DNA of 64,000 nucleotides from Aquicoccus sp. G2-2 (GCF_034555965.1 NZ_JAYDCK010000003.1:2914001-2978000); one strand, 5' to 3'; shown: positions 28,299-38,478, counted from the stretch's first letter. Made by a program: numbers and translations. The notes: generated by a model not told the origin, from the sequence alone.

Positions 28299-28335
28299 AA
28301 ACGGAGGGTTCAGCCTGTCGGGCGGCCCTCCGTTT
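28299..28335 (-). terminator. Hairpin at the end of the EVE gene
   Basis: Perfect 10-base arms AAACGGAGGG and CCCTCCGTTT with a 17-base loop, starting eight bases past the EVE-domain gene stop on the minus strand. There is no clear T run on that strand, so termination is likely but not certain. Confidence 0.5.
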
Positions 28336-28343
28336 GAGTTTTG

Positions 28344-28763
28344 TCAGGGCGTCACGCCCGCCATAGCACAAACGATGCGCCATTCTTCGGCTGTGACCGG
28401 TTGCACCGAAAGGCGGGAGTTTTTTACCAGAATCATGTATGATAAGCGTGGCTCTGCTTTTATCTCATCGAGAGTCACGGGGCGTTCAACCGATTTCACC
28501 GCCTTGATATCAACGCATTCCCAGCGCGGATCATCGGTGGTGCTGTCGGGGTGAATCTCGGCGCAAATCTCAACAATGCCGACGATGCGCTTTTCGTTCA
28601 CCGAGTGATAGAAAAAGCCACGGTCGCCCAGTTTCATCTGTCGCATGAAATTGCGCGCCTGATAATTGCGCACGCCATCCCATTCCTCGCCCGCGTCGGC
28701 CTTTTTCACCTGATCATCCCAGCCCCAGGCGTTCGGTTCGGATTTGAACAGCCAGTATTGCAT
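28344..28763 (-). CDS. EVE-domain protein
   Basis: 139 residues, one EVE (PUA-like) domain from MQYWLFKSEPNAWGWDDQ through GVRNYQARNFMRQMKLGDRGFFYHS to ARLSVQPVT-type end. EVE domains bind modified bases in nucleic acids. The start at 28763 overlaps the yciI stop, giving coupling; an ATG seven codons upstream is less likely. It is the last gene of the tsaD-gpsA-yciI-EVE run, an order seen widely in Rhodobacterales. Confidence 0.9.
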   Translation of the reverse strand: MQYWLFKSEPNAWGWDDQVKKADAGEEWDGVRNYQARNFMRQMKLGDRGFFYHSVNEKRIVGIVEICAEIHPDSTTDDPRWECVDIKAVKSVERPVTLDEIKAEPRLSYMILVKNSRLSVQPVTAEEWRIVCAMAGVTP

Positions 28764-29032
28764 CAGCCGATGACTCTCTTCCATTCGGTTATCTCAACAG
28801 AGGAGAACAGCCCGGCCTTGGCATAGGGATCGTTGGTGGCCCAGTCGTTCGCCGCCGCCATGTTTTCGACATCGAGGATCACCAGAGAACCTGCCATGTT
28901 GCCATCTTCGATAAATGGCCCGGCCAGCGTCACGCAGCCGGTTTTTTCGATATACGCCAGATGCGCGGTGCGATTTTCGGTGCGGATGGAGAGGGCACCG
29001 GGTTTGTCATGGGCGATAAGAGCGACGAGCAT
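28763..29032 (-). CDS. YciI-like protein
   Basis: 89 residues, ferredoxin-like fold of the YciI family with the conserved LIAHDKPGAL (His8-Asp9) near the start, GPFIEDGNMAGSLVI in the middle and ANDWATNDPYAKAGLF later. Biochemical role uncertain. It begins directly after the gpsA stop (TGAATG) and shares a base with the EVE start. Confidence 0.88.
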   Translation of the reverse strand: MLVALIAHDKPGALSIRTENRTAHLAYIEKTGCVTLAGPFIEDGNMAGSLVILDVENMAAANDWATNDPYAKAGLFSSVEITEWKRVIG

Positions 29033-29995
29033 TCATTCCTCCTTGAGCGGGCGAGAGAGCAGCATCTCCATGGCTTGCCTGACATCGTGTTTCCCGTCAA
29101 GAAGCGCCGTGACGGCGGCGGTGATCGGCATGTCGAGCTTCATCTTGCGGCCACGTGCCATCGCGGCATGGGCGGTGGCGGCGCCTTCGACGGTAATGGC
29201 GGCGTCAAATGCGGCCCCTTGGCCAAGGCTTTGACCAAAGCGGAAGTTGCGGCTTGCCTCTGATGTGCAGGTCAATGCCAGATCGCCGAACCCGGACAGC
29301 CCGGCCAGCGTTTCGGGCCGCGCGCCAAGCGCAAGCGCCATGCGCTGCATCTCGGCATAGCCGCGTGTCATCAGCGCGGCGCGCGCACTATCGCCCAGCT
29401 TGGCCCCGATAACCACGCCGCAAGCGATGGCGATCACGTTTTTGAGCGCGCCACCCAGTTCGGCACCGGTGGTGTCGGTGGTGCGGTAAATCCGCAAGTT
29501 CGGCGTTGTTAGTGCCTGTTGTAGCCGTGTTCCGGCGGCTTCATCTGCACAAGCGAGAGTGAGCGCGGTGGGCAGGCCACGCGCAATGTCGACCGCAAAG
29601 CTTGGCCCGGTGAGAATGGCAGGCGTGGCAGATGGAATTACCTCGGCAATGGTTTGCACAGGGCCAAGCCCGGTTTGCAGATCAATACCCTTGCAGCAGG
29701 CGACAAGACGATGCCCGGCCAGCGTTTCGGCGTGGGCCTCAAGCATGGCGCGCAGCTTCTGCATTGGCACGGCGAGCAGGATGGGTGTGTTTGCCGTGGT
29801 GCTGTCGATCCGGTCGGTCGGGTGGAGCGTGTCAGGCAAGGGCACGCCGGGCAGGCGGGCAGAATTTTCGCGGGTCTTGCGCATGGCGGCGATATGGGCA
29901 GGGTCACGCGCCCAGAGGCTGACAGGATGTCCGCGCCCGGCAAGCGAGATGGCAAGCGCCGTCCCGAATGCGCCTGCGCCCAGAACCATGGTCAT
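29033..29995 (-). CDS. gpsA: Glycerol-3-phosphate dehydrogenase [NAD(P)+]
   Basis: 320 residues. [10 protein letters not shown] is the NAD(P) loop; [19 protein letters not shown], the catalytic Lys in [14 protein letters not shown] and [11 protein letters not shown] are standard GpsA motifs. It makes sn-glycerol 3-phosphate from DHAP for phospholipid synthesis. Overlaps the tsaD stop by four bases. Confidence 0.96.
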   Translation of the reverse strand: MTMVLGAGAFGTALAISLAGRGHPVSLWARDPAHIAAMRKTRENSARLPGVPLPDTLHPTDRIDSTTANTPILLAVPMQKLRAMLEAHAETLAGHRLVACCKGIDLQTGLGPVQTIAEVIPSATPAILTGPSFAVDIARGLPTALTLACADEAAGTRLQQALTTPNLRIYRTTDTTGAELGGALKNVIAIACGVVIGAKLGDSARAALMTRGYAEMQRMALALGARPETLAGLSGFGDLALTCTSEASRNFRFGQSLGQGAAFDAAITVEGAATAHAAMARGRKMKLDMPITAAVTALLDGKHDVRQAMEMLLSRPLKEE

Positions 29996-31086
29996 GCTTT
30001 GGCTCCTTTCCGGCCAGAGCCCAGCAGCGCGGGCTGTGATGTATCGAGCGGCCAGCGCGGGCGCGCGGCCAACGTCATGTCGTCGCGCGCACCGTTGGCA
30101 AAACGCTCCAGCCCCGCATAGGCAATCATCGCCGCGTTATCGGTGCATAGCGCCAGCGGCGGGGCGATGAAGCGAGTGGCGAATTCGGCAGAAACAGTCT
30201 CTAACCTTGCGCGAATAGCGGTATTAGCGGCAACGCCCCCGGCAACGGCCAGAGCCGGTTCCACCGGATTTTCCGCATTGTAGATATGCAAGGCGCGACG
30301 GGTCTTTTCCGCCAGAACATCGACAATCGCGGCTTGGAAAGAGGCGCAAAGATCGGCGCGGTCCTGTTCGGTGAGGCCCCCCTTTTCAGCGATCAACGCG
30401 TTACGGGCACGCAGCAAAGCGGTTTTCAGCCCGGAGAACGACAGGTCGCAGCCGGGCCGGTCAAGCAGCGGGCGCGGGAAGGCGAAGCGGGTCGGATCGC
30501 CCGATTCAGCGGCTTTCTGCACCGAAGGGCCGCCGGGTTGCGGCAGGTCGAGCAGGCGGGCGGTTTTGTCGAACGCTTCGCCGGGGGCGTCATCAATCGT
30601 GCCGCCAAGGCGGCCGAAACTGTCCGGGCCGCGCACAATGAGAAACTGGCAATGGCCGCCGGAAACCAGCAACATGAGAAAGGGATAGGCAATGCCGTCG
30701 GTCAGCCGCGGGGTCAGCGCGTGACCGGCAAGATGGTTCACGCCGATCAACGGCAGGCCGGTGCCTGCGGCGATCCCCTTGGCGCACATCACGCCAGAGA
30801 GCACCCCACCAATAAGCCCCGGCCCGGCGGTGACGGCGATGCCGTCAAGCTCGGAAAGGCGCAAATTTGCCTGTGTTAGAGCCTGTTTTACGCAGATATC
30901 AAGCCGCTCTGCATGGGCGCGGGCGGCAATTTCCGGCACGACACCGCCAAAGCGCGCGTGTAGATCATTTTGCCCTTCGACCACGGATGCCAGCACCTGC
31001 GCGCCCCCCGGCACCCCACGCACCAATGCGGCGGCGGTATCGTCGCAACTGCTTTCCAACCCGAGGAATGTGCGTGTCTTGGTCAT
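29992..31086 (-). CDS. tsaD: TsaD, tRNA N6-threonylcarbamoyladenosine transferase
   Basis: 364 residues, ASKHA fold. [14 protein letters not shown] starts the protein; metal ligands His118 and His122 lie in GVNHLAGHA, and a later Asp in [10 protein letters not shown] completes the site. The LLVSGGHCQ and SFSGLKTAL motifs are also present. ATG 31086 is used; the upstream open frame crosses the hemD start region. Works with TsaE (17.9 kb). Divergent from hemD. Confidence 0.97.
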   Translation of the reverse strand: MTKTRTFLGLESSCDDTAAALVRGVPGGAQVLASVVEGQNDLHARFGGVVPEIAARAHAERLDICVKQALTQANLRLSELDGIAVTAGPGLIGGVLSGVMCAKGIAAGTGLPLIGVNHLAGHALTPRLTDGIAYPFLMLLVSGGHCQFLIVRGPDSFGRLGGTIDDAPGEAFDKTARLLDLPQPGGPSVQKAAESGDPTRFAFPRPLLDRPGCDLSFSGLKTALLRARNALIAEKGGLTEQDRADLCASFQAAIVDVLAEKTRRALHIYNAENPVEPALAVAGGVAANTAIRARLETVSAEFATRFIAPPLALCTDNAAMIAYAGLERFANGARDDMTLAARPRWPLDTSQPALLGSGRKGAKA

Positions 31087-31159
31087 GGTCTTTCCGTTGC
31101 ATGGTCCTTGCCTCGCAGGTAACACCGGAGCCAGCCTGATAACAACTGGTGCCTGCGTG

Positions 31160-31876
31160 ATGCCTGCGATCCTGCTCACTCGCCCCGAAGCCGCTTCGGA
31201 GCAATACGCCACCCGCCTGAAGGCGCGGTTGGGCGCTGTTGAGATCGTTTGTTCACCGCTGCTCAGGATCGAATTTCGCGCGGCGCAAATTCCGCCGGGT
31301 GAGCCGGTGTTCACCTCGCGCAACGGGGTCGAGGCGTTTTGTCATGCCCAAGGTCAGCCGGGCGGTTCGTGCTGGTGCGTCGGGGAAGCGACCGCAGAGG
31401 CGGCAAAGGCGGTGGGGTTCAACGCCAAGGCCGCAGGTGGCGATGCCGATTCGCTGGTTGCGGCGATCCGCAAAAGCGGTGAGAGCGGGCCGTTCGTGCA
31501 TATGCGCGGGGTCCACGCGCGGGGTGATCTGGCTCAGCGGTTGCGCGCGGGCGGCTGTGCGGTGGATGAAGTGGTGCTTTATGATCAGCATGTGCAAGAG
31601 TTGAGCGCGGCGGCGCTGACGTTGCTGGAGTGTGAAAAGCCGGTCATTGTTCCCCTTTTCTCGCCCCGCACGGCGGCGCAGTTTGCCCAAGCGCGCAGCG
31701 GAGAGGCGCCGCTTTATGTGGCCGCGATGAGTGCGGCGGTGGCTGAGGCGCTGGGCCATATGCCGCTTGCCGCGCTGGCGATTGCACAGGCCCCATCGGT
31801 GGCCGCGATGGATGCGGCGGTGGAAAGCCTGTTCGGAGCGGCGCTTCGCCTTGAGGCAGAGCAGGGCGCACAGTAA
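31160..31876 (+). CDS. hemD: Uroporphyrinogen-III synthase
   Basis: 238 residues from ATG 31160. HemD proteins diverge strongly, but the [16 protein letters not shown] start, [11 protein letters not shown], the [19 protein letters not shown] segment and VDEVVLYDQ match the two-lobed fold that closes hydroxymethylbilane into uroporphyrinogen III. The tsaD/hemD divergent pair followed by mitofilin and HemY-like genes is a conserved alphaproteobacterial order. Confidence 0.88.
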   Translation: MPAILLTRPEAASEQYATRLKARLGAVEIVCSPLLRIEFRAAQIPPGEPVFTSRNGVEAFCHAQGQPGGSCWCVGEATAEAAKAVGFNAKAAGGDADSLVAAIRKSGESGPFVHMRGVHARGDLAQRLRAGGCAVDEVVLYDQHVQELSAAALTLLECEKPVIVPLFSPRTAAQFAQARSGEAPLYVAAMSAAVAEALGHMPLAALAIAQAPSVAAMDAAVESLFGAALRLEAEQGAQ

Positions 31877-31932
31877 GGTCAAGGGTGCTGCGGTGCCGCG
31901 TGGCGGGAAGATTCGGAGGAAAGGGCTCTCTG

Positions 31933-33174
31933 ATGGCTAAGAAGACAAAGACGGGGAAGACCCCTGAGACCAAGCCTGACGACACGGTAAAGGACGCCGT
32001 GGATGCGCCGGAAGAGTCTGCGCCCGAGCAAGAGGGCGCGTTTATCCTTGTCGAGCCGGTAGAAGAGGCCGAAGCGGCGGACGCCCCGGAAGAAGAAACC
32101 GTGGCAGAAGACGCGCCGGATGCTCAGCCCGAACCGGAACCGGACGCGGAGCACGAGAGCGAGCCGCTGGTGCCGGTGGCTCCGCCTGCGCCGGTCGTTG
32201 TGAAAAAGGGTGGGTTTATCCCGATGCTGCTGGGCGGGATCGTTGCGGCGATTATCGGCTTTGGCGTCGCGCGGTTCGTGTTACCCGATGGCTGGCCCTG
32301 GCCCGGACAGCAGAGCGAGCGGGACGCGGCAATCGACGCGCAGCTTGATGCGCAGAAAACCACGCTTGCCGATATGCAGGCCACGCTTCAAAATCAGAAG
32401 ATCCCCGATATTGCCCCGCTGGAGAAACAGATCGGCAGCTTGCAGGCGGATGTGACGGCGCTGAGCGGGAAGCTGGACAGCACAGCGCAGACGCTTGACT
32501 CGCTGGATAAGCGGATGACGACGCTGGAGGCCAAGCCGGTCACCTCTGCCGCCGACCCGGATGCGGTGGCGGCTTATGAACGCGAGTTGAAGCAATTGCA
32601 GGACGCGATGGCCAGTCAGCGTGCGCAGGTCGAAAACATCGCGGCGCAGGCCAAGGCGAAGGAAGCTGCCGCCGAGACAGCGGCGCGCGAGGCGACGGTC
32701 CGTGCCGCGCTGAGCCGGGTTGAGGCGGCGCTTGATGCGGGCGATGGGTTTGGCGATGCGGCGGCGCAACTGAGCAAGGCGGGCGTGACTTTGCCGCCGG
32801 AATTGGCCGGGGCGGCCAAGGCGGGCGTGCCGAGCCGGGCAGCGCTGCTGGAGGATTTTGCGCCTGCGGCGCGTGCGGCACTAAGTAAGGCGCGGGGTGA
32901 AGAAACCGGCGGCGGCTTTACCGCGTTTCTGAAAGATCAGCTTGGCGCGCGGTCTTTGAAGCCACGCGAAGGCAGTGACCCGGATGCCATTTTGAGCCGT
33001 GCCGAAGCGGCCGTGAAGGAAGGGCGCATAGCCGATGCGATTGTCTGGCTTGACGGGCTGCCCGCCGATGCGAAGGCGGCAATGGCAGGTTGGATGGCCA
33101 AGGCCAAGACACGCATGGATGCGATGGCAGCGGTGCAAAAACTGTCGGGCGAATTGAACGGAAACCGGGGATAA
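31933..33174 (+). CDS. Mitofilin/Mic60-like inner membrane protein
   Basis: 413 residues. An acidic, proline-rich N-terminal tail (1-90), one membrane helix (about 95-117), a coiled-coil stretch (about 135-235) and a helical C-terminal mitofilin-signature region (ending with DAIVWLDGLPADAKAAMAGWM). Alphaproteobacterial Mic60 homologues bend membranes and are linked to intracytoplasmic membrane formation. ATG 31933 follows GGAGG by 13 bases. The HemY-like gene follows four bases on. Confidence 0.85.
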   Translation: MAKKTKTGKTPETKPDDTVKDAVDAPEESAPEQEGAFILVEPVEEAEAADAPEEETVAEDAPDAQPEPEPDAEHESEPLVPVAPPAPVVVKKGGFIPMLLGGIVAAIIGFGVARFVLPDGWPWPGQQSERDAAIDAQLDAQKTTLADMQATLQNQKIPDIAPLEKQIGSLQADVTALSGKLDSTAQTLDSLDKRMTTLEAKPVTSAADPDAVAAYERELKQLQDAMASQRAQVENIAAQAKAKEAAAETAAREATVRAALSRVEAALDAGDGFGDAAAQLSKAGVTLPPELAGAAKAGVPSRAALLEDFAPAARAALSKARGEETGGGFTAFLKDQLGARSLKPREGSDPDAILSRAEAAVKEGRIADAIVWLDGLPADAKAAMAGWMAKAKTRMDAMAAVQKLSGELNGNRG

Positions 33175-33178
33175 CGCA

Positions 33179-34651
33179 ATGCTGTGGTCGCTACTGAAAA
33201 TCATCGTTTTCGTTGTCATCATCGCCGCAGCGGCGCTTGGTGCCGGGCAGTTGCTGGAGATGGATGGCGGGGTGCGGATCGCCTTTGCCGGGCAGGAGTT
33301 CAACCTTACCCCGCTTAAGGCGGTGATTGCGCTTGTTATTCTGGTGTTGCTTGTCTGGCTGGTGATCCGGTTGGCCGGGCTTTTGGTGGCGCTGCTACGG
33401 TTTCTCAACGGGGATGAAACCGCGATTTCGCGTTGGTTTGATCGCAACCGCGAACGCAAGGGCTATGACGCATTTTCGGAAGGTATGGTGGCGCTGGCGG
33501 CGGGCGAGGGCAGATTGGCGCTCGCCAAGGCCTCAAAAGCCGAGCGATACCTGCGCAAGCCTGAATTGACCAGTCTTCTGACGGCGCAAGCGGCGGAACA
33601 GGCGGGCGACAAGCGCAAGGCGGAAGAGGTTTATAAGCTGCTGCTCAGGCATGACAAGACCCGGTTCATTGGTGTGCGCGGGATCATGAAGCAGAAGCTG
33701 GAGGCGGGCGAGACCGATACCGCGCTGAAGCTGGCCAAGTCGGCGTTTGCGCTGAAGCCGTCGCACGCCGAAACGCAGGATATTCTGCTTGAGCTACAGG
33801 CCGGTGCGGCCGATTGGAAAGGCGCGCGGGAGACGCTGCACGCCAAGCTGAAACATGGAACGCTGCCGCGCGATGTTCACAAACGGCGCGAAGCGGTGCT
33901 GGCACTGTCAGAGGCCAAAGACGTAATTGCCGAAGGTGCCAGCGTGGAAGCGCGCGAGGCAGCGATCGAAGCGAACAGGCTATCGCCGGACCTGATCCCG
34001 GCGGCGGTTCTGGCGGCGCGTAGCTATATCGACCAAGGCAAGCCGCGCTATGCCGCGCGGGTGCTGAAGAAAGCGTGGAGCGCGCGCCCGCATCCCGATC
34101 TGGCGGCGGCTTTTGCAGCGATTGCACCTGAGGAGACCGCGGCAGAGCGCTTGAAACGTTTCCGCACGCTGACCAAGCTGGAGCCGGAAGACCGCGAAAC
34201 CAAGTTGCTGTTGGCCGAGTTGAACATTGCGGCAGAGGATTTCCCGCAGGCGCGGCGCGAGCTGGGCGATCTGACCGAGGAAAACCCGGACGCGCGGGTT
34301 TGCACGATCATGGCGGCAATCGAACGTGGAGAGGGCGCGCCGGATGCGGTTGTCAAAGGCTGGCTGGCGCGCGCCCTTTCGGCGCCACGCGGGCCGCAAT
34401 GGGTGTGCGGCAAGTGCCAGCATATTCATGCCCATTGGGAGCCGGTCTGTGAGAATTGCGGCGCATTTGATACGTTAAGTTGGCGCAGCCCGCCGCAAGC
34501 GGAAATTTCGATGCCCGCAGGCACGGAGATGCTGCCGCTGATTGTTGGCGCGCTTGAAGAGAAGCCCGCCGGGGACGACGACAGTACATCGCCCGAGGAT
34601 ACACCCGAGGCCGACATCATCGACGCAGAGGAAGTCCGGACTTCAGAGTAA
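33179..34651 (+). CDS. HemY-like TPR membrane protein with C-terminal zinc ribbon
   Basis: 490 residues. Two membrane helices at about 3-25 and 44-70 form the HemY_N part, then tetratricopeptide repeats (about 100-380), then a four-cysteine knuckle WVCGKCQHIHAHWEPVCENCG (spacing C-x2-C-x10-C-x2-C, about 402-423) resembling the rubredoxin-like ribbon of LapB/YciM. The N-terminal part was named in enterics for linkage to heme genes; it is not the HemY oxidase. The gene clusters with hemD and mitofilin. The C-terminal 60 residues are acidic. Confidence 0.85.
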   Translation: MLWSLLKIIVFVVIIAAAALGAGQLLEMDGGVRIAFAGQEFNLTPLKAVIALVILVLLVWLVIRLAGLLVALLRFLNGDETAISRWFDRNRERKGYDAFSEGMVALAAGEGRLALAKASKAERYLRKPELTSLLTAQAAEQAGDKRKAEEVYKLLLRHDKTRFIGVRGIMKQKLEAGETDTALKLAKSAFALKPSHAETQDILLELQAGAADWKGARETLHAKLKHGTLPRDVHKRREAVLALSEAKDVIAEGASVEAREAAIEANRLSPDLIPAAVLAARSYIDQGKPRYAARVLKKAWSARPHPDLAAAFAAIAPEETAAERLKRFRTLTKLEPEDRETKLLLAELNIAAEDFPQARRELGDLTEENPDARVCTIMAAIERGEGAPDAVVKGWLARALSAPRGPQWVCGKCQHIHAHWEPVCENCGAFDTLSWRSPPQAEISMPAGTEMLPLIVGALEEKPAGDDDSTSPEDTPEADIIDAEEVRTSE

Positions 34652-34687
34652 GACTGAATAAGTCTGCGCGACCTGTGGCGACGGTAC

Positions 34688-35623
34688 TCAATCTGGTAAT
34701 GGGGTGAATTCGTCGCGATCGTCTGCAGGCAAGTCGAATAATCCTTCGCCCCAACGATTTGCACGCCACTCTTCTTTGGCGGCTTCGATTCTTTCACGGC
34801 TTGATGCCACGAAATTCCACCAGATATGGCGCGGGCCGTTCAGGGTCGCGCCACCAAGAGCCATCAACCGGGCACCTTCGGGGCCTGCGGCAACGGTGAT
34901 CTTGTCGCCGGGGCGAAAGACCATCATTTGCCCTGCGGCAAAGGCCTGCCCTGCGATCGTGACCGAGCCTTGCGTGATGTAAAGCCCGCGATCCTCATGG
35001 TCGTCTGGCAAAGGAAACCGCGCACCCGCTTCAAGCGTCACGTCGAGATAGAAGGTTTCCGAATAGAGCGTTGCCGGGGCAGTTTCGCCGTAGGCCGTGC
35101 CGAGGATCAGCTTTGCATGGATGCCATCTCCTTCGATCTCGGGCAGCGTCTCCTTGCCATGATGTTCAAAGAGCGGTTCCATGTCCTCGCGATCTTCGGG
35201 CAAGGCGATCCAGGTCTGGATACCGAAAAGCGAATGCGGCCCGTTGCGTGCTTCGGATGAGGTGCGCTCGGAATGGGTGACACCCTTGCCTGCAACCATC
35301 CAGTTCAGTGCGCCGGGGCGGATGATCTGATTGGTGCCCAGACTGTCGCGGTGGTGAAAATCCCCCTGATAGAGGTACGTGACGGTGCCCAGCCCGATAT
35401 GCGGATGCGGGCGCACATCAATACCCTTGCCGGTCAGGAACTCTGCCGGGCCGGCTTGATCGAAGAAGATGAACGGCCCGACCATCTGGCGTTTGGGCGC
35501 TGGCAGCGCGCGCATGACATCGAAACCGCCCAGATCGCGGGCGCGGGGGATGATCAGGGTCTCGATGGCATCGACGCCGATATCGTCGGGGCAACCGGGG
35601 GTCAGGGCGGGGTTCCAGCTCAT
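34688..35623 (-). CDS. Pirin family protein (first copy)
   Basis: 311 residues of bicupin fold. Metal ligands are visible: His73 and His75 in RPHPHIG, His117 and Glu119 in GVTHSERT. Bacterial pirins are iron- or zinc-binding and some have quercetinase activity. The gene converges on the HemY-like gene and is divergent from the VOC-esterase fusion, sharing a 183-base control region. The leader ACCTGATAGGAG just before the ATG is also found before the second pirin at 41.3 kb. Confidence 0.9.
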   Translation of the reverse strand: MSWNPALTPGCPDDIGVDAIETLIIPRARDLGGFDVMRALPAPKRQMVGPFIFFDQAGPAEFLTGKGIDVRPHPHIGLGTVTYLYQGDFHHRDSLGTNQIIRPGALNWMVAGKGVTHSERTSSEARNGPHSLFGIQTWIALPEDREDMEPLFEHHGKETLPEIEGDGIHAKLILGTAYGETAPATLYSETFYLDVTLEAGARFPLPDDHEDRGLYITQGSVTIAGQAFAAGQMMVFRPGDKITVAAGPEGARLMALGGATLNGPRHIWWNFVASSRERIEAAKEEWRANRWGEGLFDLPADDRDEFTPLPD

Positions 35624-35806
35624 GATGATCTCCTATCAGGTTATGACAAATATGGATCAGTGAAACGAAGCGCGTAACCCCCAAGTCGTTCTGTCTGATA
35701 GAACACGGTGTCCGCTGCTATTTGGTTCGTACAATTGCGTCAAAGCTTCTATTCTAATGCATGAAGTGCGGCCAAAGCTGTGCTTTGGAAAGTAAGGAGC
35801 GCAGAA

Positions 35807-37347
35807 ATGGCCACCGGCATCCATCATGTCACTGGCATCACCGCCAATGTGCAGGCGAATGTGGATTTCTACGCGGGTTTTCTTGGTCTGCGGCTGGTCA
35901 AGCGGACCGGCGGCTTTGAGGATGCCGAGCAACTGCATCTTTTCTATGGCGATGCGGCGGGTGCGCCGGGGTCGCTCGTCAGCTTTCTGGTCTGGGAAGC
36001 GGGTGGACGCGGGCGCGTGGGGCATGGGCAACTATCGGAACTCTCGTTCGCGGTGCCCCCGCCAGTATTGGCGACTGGCTGACGCGGGCGATGGACGCCC
36101 GGGTGCCGGTCGAGGGGCCATCACGGGAATTCGGCCTGCCGGTTCTGCGCCTCAAGGACCCTGACGGCTTGATTGTCAAACTGGTCGGTGTGACCGCGCC
36201 CGCAGTTGCGCCTTTAGCCGATGCCATTGCCCCGACGCGCCTTCATGGCGTGACGATCCTGTCTGAGCATCCTGTTGAGACGGTCGGTTTCATGGCCCGT
36301 TTCGGCTATCATGAAAGTGAAAGAGACGGCGCAATCCGGCGGTTGGTTTCGGGCTATGATGTGGTTGATGTGCGCGATGTCGCTGGCTTCGTGCCAAGCG
36401 TTCCGGGCGCAGGGATCCTTGATCATGTCGCGTTTCGCGCGGCGGATGCTGATGACGTGCGGCAGATGCGCCGGGAGTTGAAGGACATTGCCGGAATCAC
36501 CCATGTCCATGACCGCAAATATTTTTTGTCGCTCTATGTTCGAGAGCCGGCCGGAACCCTGATCGAATATGCCACCGACGGCCCCGGTTTCGCGGTGGAC
36601 GAAGACATGGATCGCTTGGGCGAAACGCTGTTCGTGCCGCCTGCGGATGCCGAAAAGGCGCAAGATTTGGAACTGATGCTCCCGCAATTCGCCCTGCCGG
36701 GCGAAGAAAGATTCCCGTTGCGCGATCTTCCTTTCATTCATCGTTTCCACCGGCCAGAAGACCCGGACGGCAGCACCATCGTCCTGCTTCACGGCACCGG
36801 CGGAACCGAGACCGACCTGATGCCGTTGGCGCACCGGATCAATCCGCGCGCCACGCTTCTGGGTGTGCGCGGGCGCTCCACCGAGGAGGGCGTCAACCGC
36901 TGGTTCCGGCGCATTGACGCAGTCACCTATGACCAAGCGGATATTCTTGCCGAGGCAGAAGCATTCGCCGGGTTCGTCAAAGACGCCGTGTCAGCTTATG
37001 GGCTTGATAAACGGCGGTTGAGTTTCGTCGGTTACTCCAACGGGGCGAACCTGCTGGGCGCGGTCATGCAACTGTATCCAGAGGCGATAGAGCGCGCGAT
37101 GCTGCTCCGGTCGGTTCAAGTGCTGGAGCAACCGCCAAAGGCCGCTTTGATCGAGACGAGTGTACTGATGTTGAACGGCGAACGTGATCCATTTGCCCGC
37201 ATGGTCCCTGCGCTGGAACAGGCGCTGCGTGCCAATGGGGCGACGCTGGACAGCCGCACGCTGCAAGCAGGGCACGATCTGACGCCAGAGGATATTGATG
37301 AGGCGCGGCGTTGGTTGTCGGCTCAAGGCTCGTTCGCCCCTGCCTGA
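35807..37347 (+). pseudogene. VOC ring-cleaving dioxygenase fused to an alpha/beta-hydrolase esterase, split by a -1 frameshift
   Basis: ATG 35807 follows AAGGAG. Residues 1 to about 83 begin a VOC/glyoxalase domain (GIHHVTGITANVQANVDFYAGFL). At the C5 run 36056-36060 the frame stops soon after, but one added C gives ASIGDWLTRAMDARVPVEG and joins to the frame ending at 37347. The whole is about 513 residues: two VOC modules (to about 310), then an esterase with VLLHGTGG, nucleophile GYSNGA, Asp in NGERDPF and His in AGHDLTPED. These match MhqO/MhqE-type dioxygenases joined to an MhqD-type carboxylesterase, separate proteins in Bacillus, both tied to quinone resistance. Substrate inferred. Confidence 0.85.
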
Positions 37348-37430
37348 CACCGGGTTCGAAAGCCGCCGTTTGCAACGAACATGGCCCTGAGCCTATTCTT
37401 CGACAGAAATTCAGGAACGGGAACTAAGAA

Positions 37431-37493
37431 ATGTCGAAACCACGCATTGCCATCATTATCGGCGCAACCCGGCGCGGGCGAATACAACTCTGA
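37431..37493 (+). pseudogene. N-terminal remnant of an NADPH-dependent FMN reductase
   Basis: A 20-codon frame with a plausible ribosome site (ACGGGA) encodes MSKPRIAIIIGATRRGRIQ, like the phosphate-binding start of FMN reductases, and then hits TGA. It resembles the first residues of the intact gene at 38556 but is not the same. It looks like what is left after a deletion between the VOC fusion and doxX. Confidence 0.5.
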
Positions 37494-37552
37494 CCGCAGG
37501 CCCAAGGGCCGCTTGAATTGTTCTAATTGTTGAATAGCTGATGGAGGAAAGC

Positions 37553-38113
37553 ATGTCTGAGACCAAGCTTATTATCCCCGCATTGGGCGGGTTTTATGAC
37601 CGGGCCGCACAGCCGCTGGCCCATCTGGGTTTGCGGCTGCTGGTGGGGGCGATGCTGATGATCGAAGGCTGGCCAAAGATACAGGCACCCTTTGCAATGG
37701 CAGGGTTCACCGAAAGTTTGGGCATGTCGCCGGGTTGGTTCTGGTCGGCGGTGCTGGCTGTGATGCAGTTTGGCGGTGGTGCGCTTATTGTGGCGGGCTT
37801 GCTTACGCGCCCGGCTGCATTGGCCAACGCCGCGATGCTTGCAATTACGTTCTGGTTTCACTGGACGCATCCCTACGGTGAACTTGCCCTGACCCCTGAG
37901 GGCATCGCCAGCGCGCAAGCGGCGGGGCAAACCTTGTTCACCGACGCGGGCCTGCGCAATCTGGCCGCAGATGGCGGGGCGATGTTCCTGCACCAGGTGC
38001 AGTTCAAGGCTGAAGGGTTCTCGGCCCTTTGGGCTGTGGCTGCGCTATTTCTTGCGGCGTTCGGAGCGGGGCCTTTGTCTGTGGACAGGACGATTCTAAA
38101 ACGTGAATTCTGA
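37553..38113 (+). CDS. DoxX family membrane protein
   Basis: 186 residues with four hydrophobic segments (about 30-50, 62-85, 95-115, 155-178) and the DoxX-type GLRLLVGAMLMIEGWPKI start. DoxX proteins are quinone-oxidoreductase-like or redox-stress membrane proteins; the Bacillus counterpart MhqP sits in the quinone regulon. ATG 37553 is chosen because GGAGG lies six bases upstream. GNAT gene follows after 11 bases. Confidence 0.85.
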   Translation: MSETKLIIPALGGFYDRAAQPLAHLGLRLLVGAMLMIEGWPKIQAPFAMAGFTESLGMSPGWFWSAVLAVMQFGGGALIVAGLLTRPAALANAAMLAITFWFHWTHPYGELALTPEGIASAQAAGQTLFTDAGLRNLAADGGAMFLHQVQFKAEGFSALWAVAALFLAAFGAGPLSVDRTILKREF

Positions 38114-38124
38114 AAGGAAAACGA

Positions 38125-38448
38125 ATGACTTCCCCTGTGTTTACCAAAGTCGAAACCGATGCACGCCACGGCCGATACATTGCCAGAATTGAGGGTATTG
38201 ACGCCGAGGGGGAGATTACCTTTACCAAACGCGGCCCCAAGGTCATAAGTGCCGATCATACTGGTGTGCCTGATGCCATGGCGGGGCTTGGTGTTGCCAA
38301 GGCGTTGCTTGGCTTCATGTTGGATGACGCGCGCGAAAGCGGGTTTCGTATCATCCCGATCTGTCCGTTCATTCGCAAGCAATATGCCCGGCATCCGGAA
38401 TGGTCCGATCTATTCACCACCGCACCGGGCGAAGACCCGCAAACCTGA
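38125..38448 (+). CDS. Small GNAT-fold N-acetyltransferase (YidJ/YjdJ type)
   Basis: 107 residues. Single GNAT domain of the short type: a strand pair (RYIARIEGIDAEGEITF), the acetyl-CoA loop shortened to GLGVAKALLGFMLDDARESG, then IIPICPFIRKQYARHPEWSDL, a signature of this subfamily. Acceptor unknown. AAAGG lies upstream. It is part of the doxX-GNAT-FMN reductase run. Confidence 0.85.
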   Translation: MTSPVFTKVETDARHGRYIARIEGIDAEGEITFTKRGPKVISADHTGVPDAMAGLGVAKALLGFMLDDARESGFRIIPICPFIRKQYARHPEWSDLFTTAPGEDPQT

Positions 38449-38478
38449 GAAGTGGTTTTTGATGTCAAAGACCAACCC

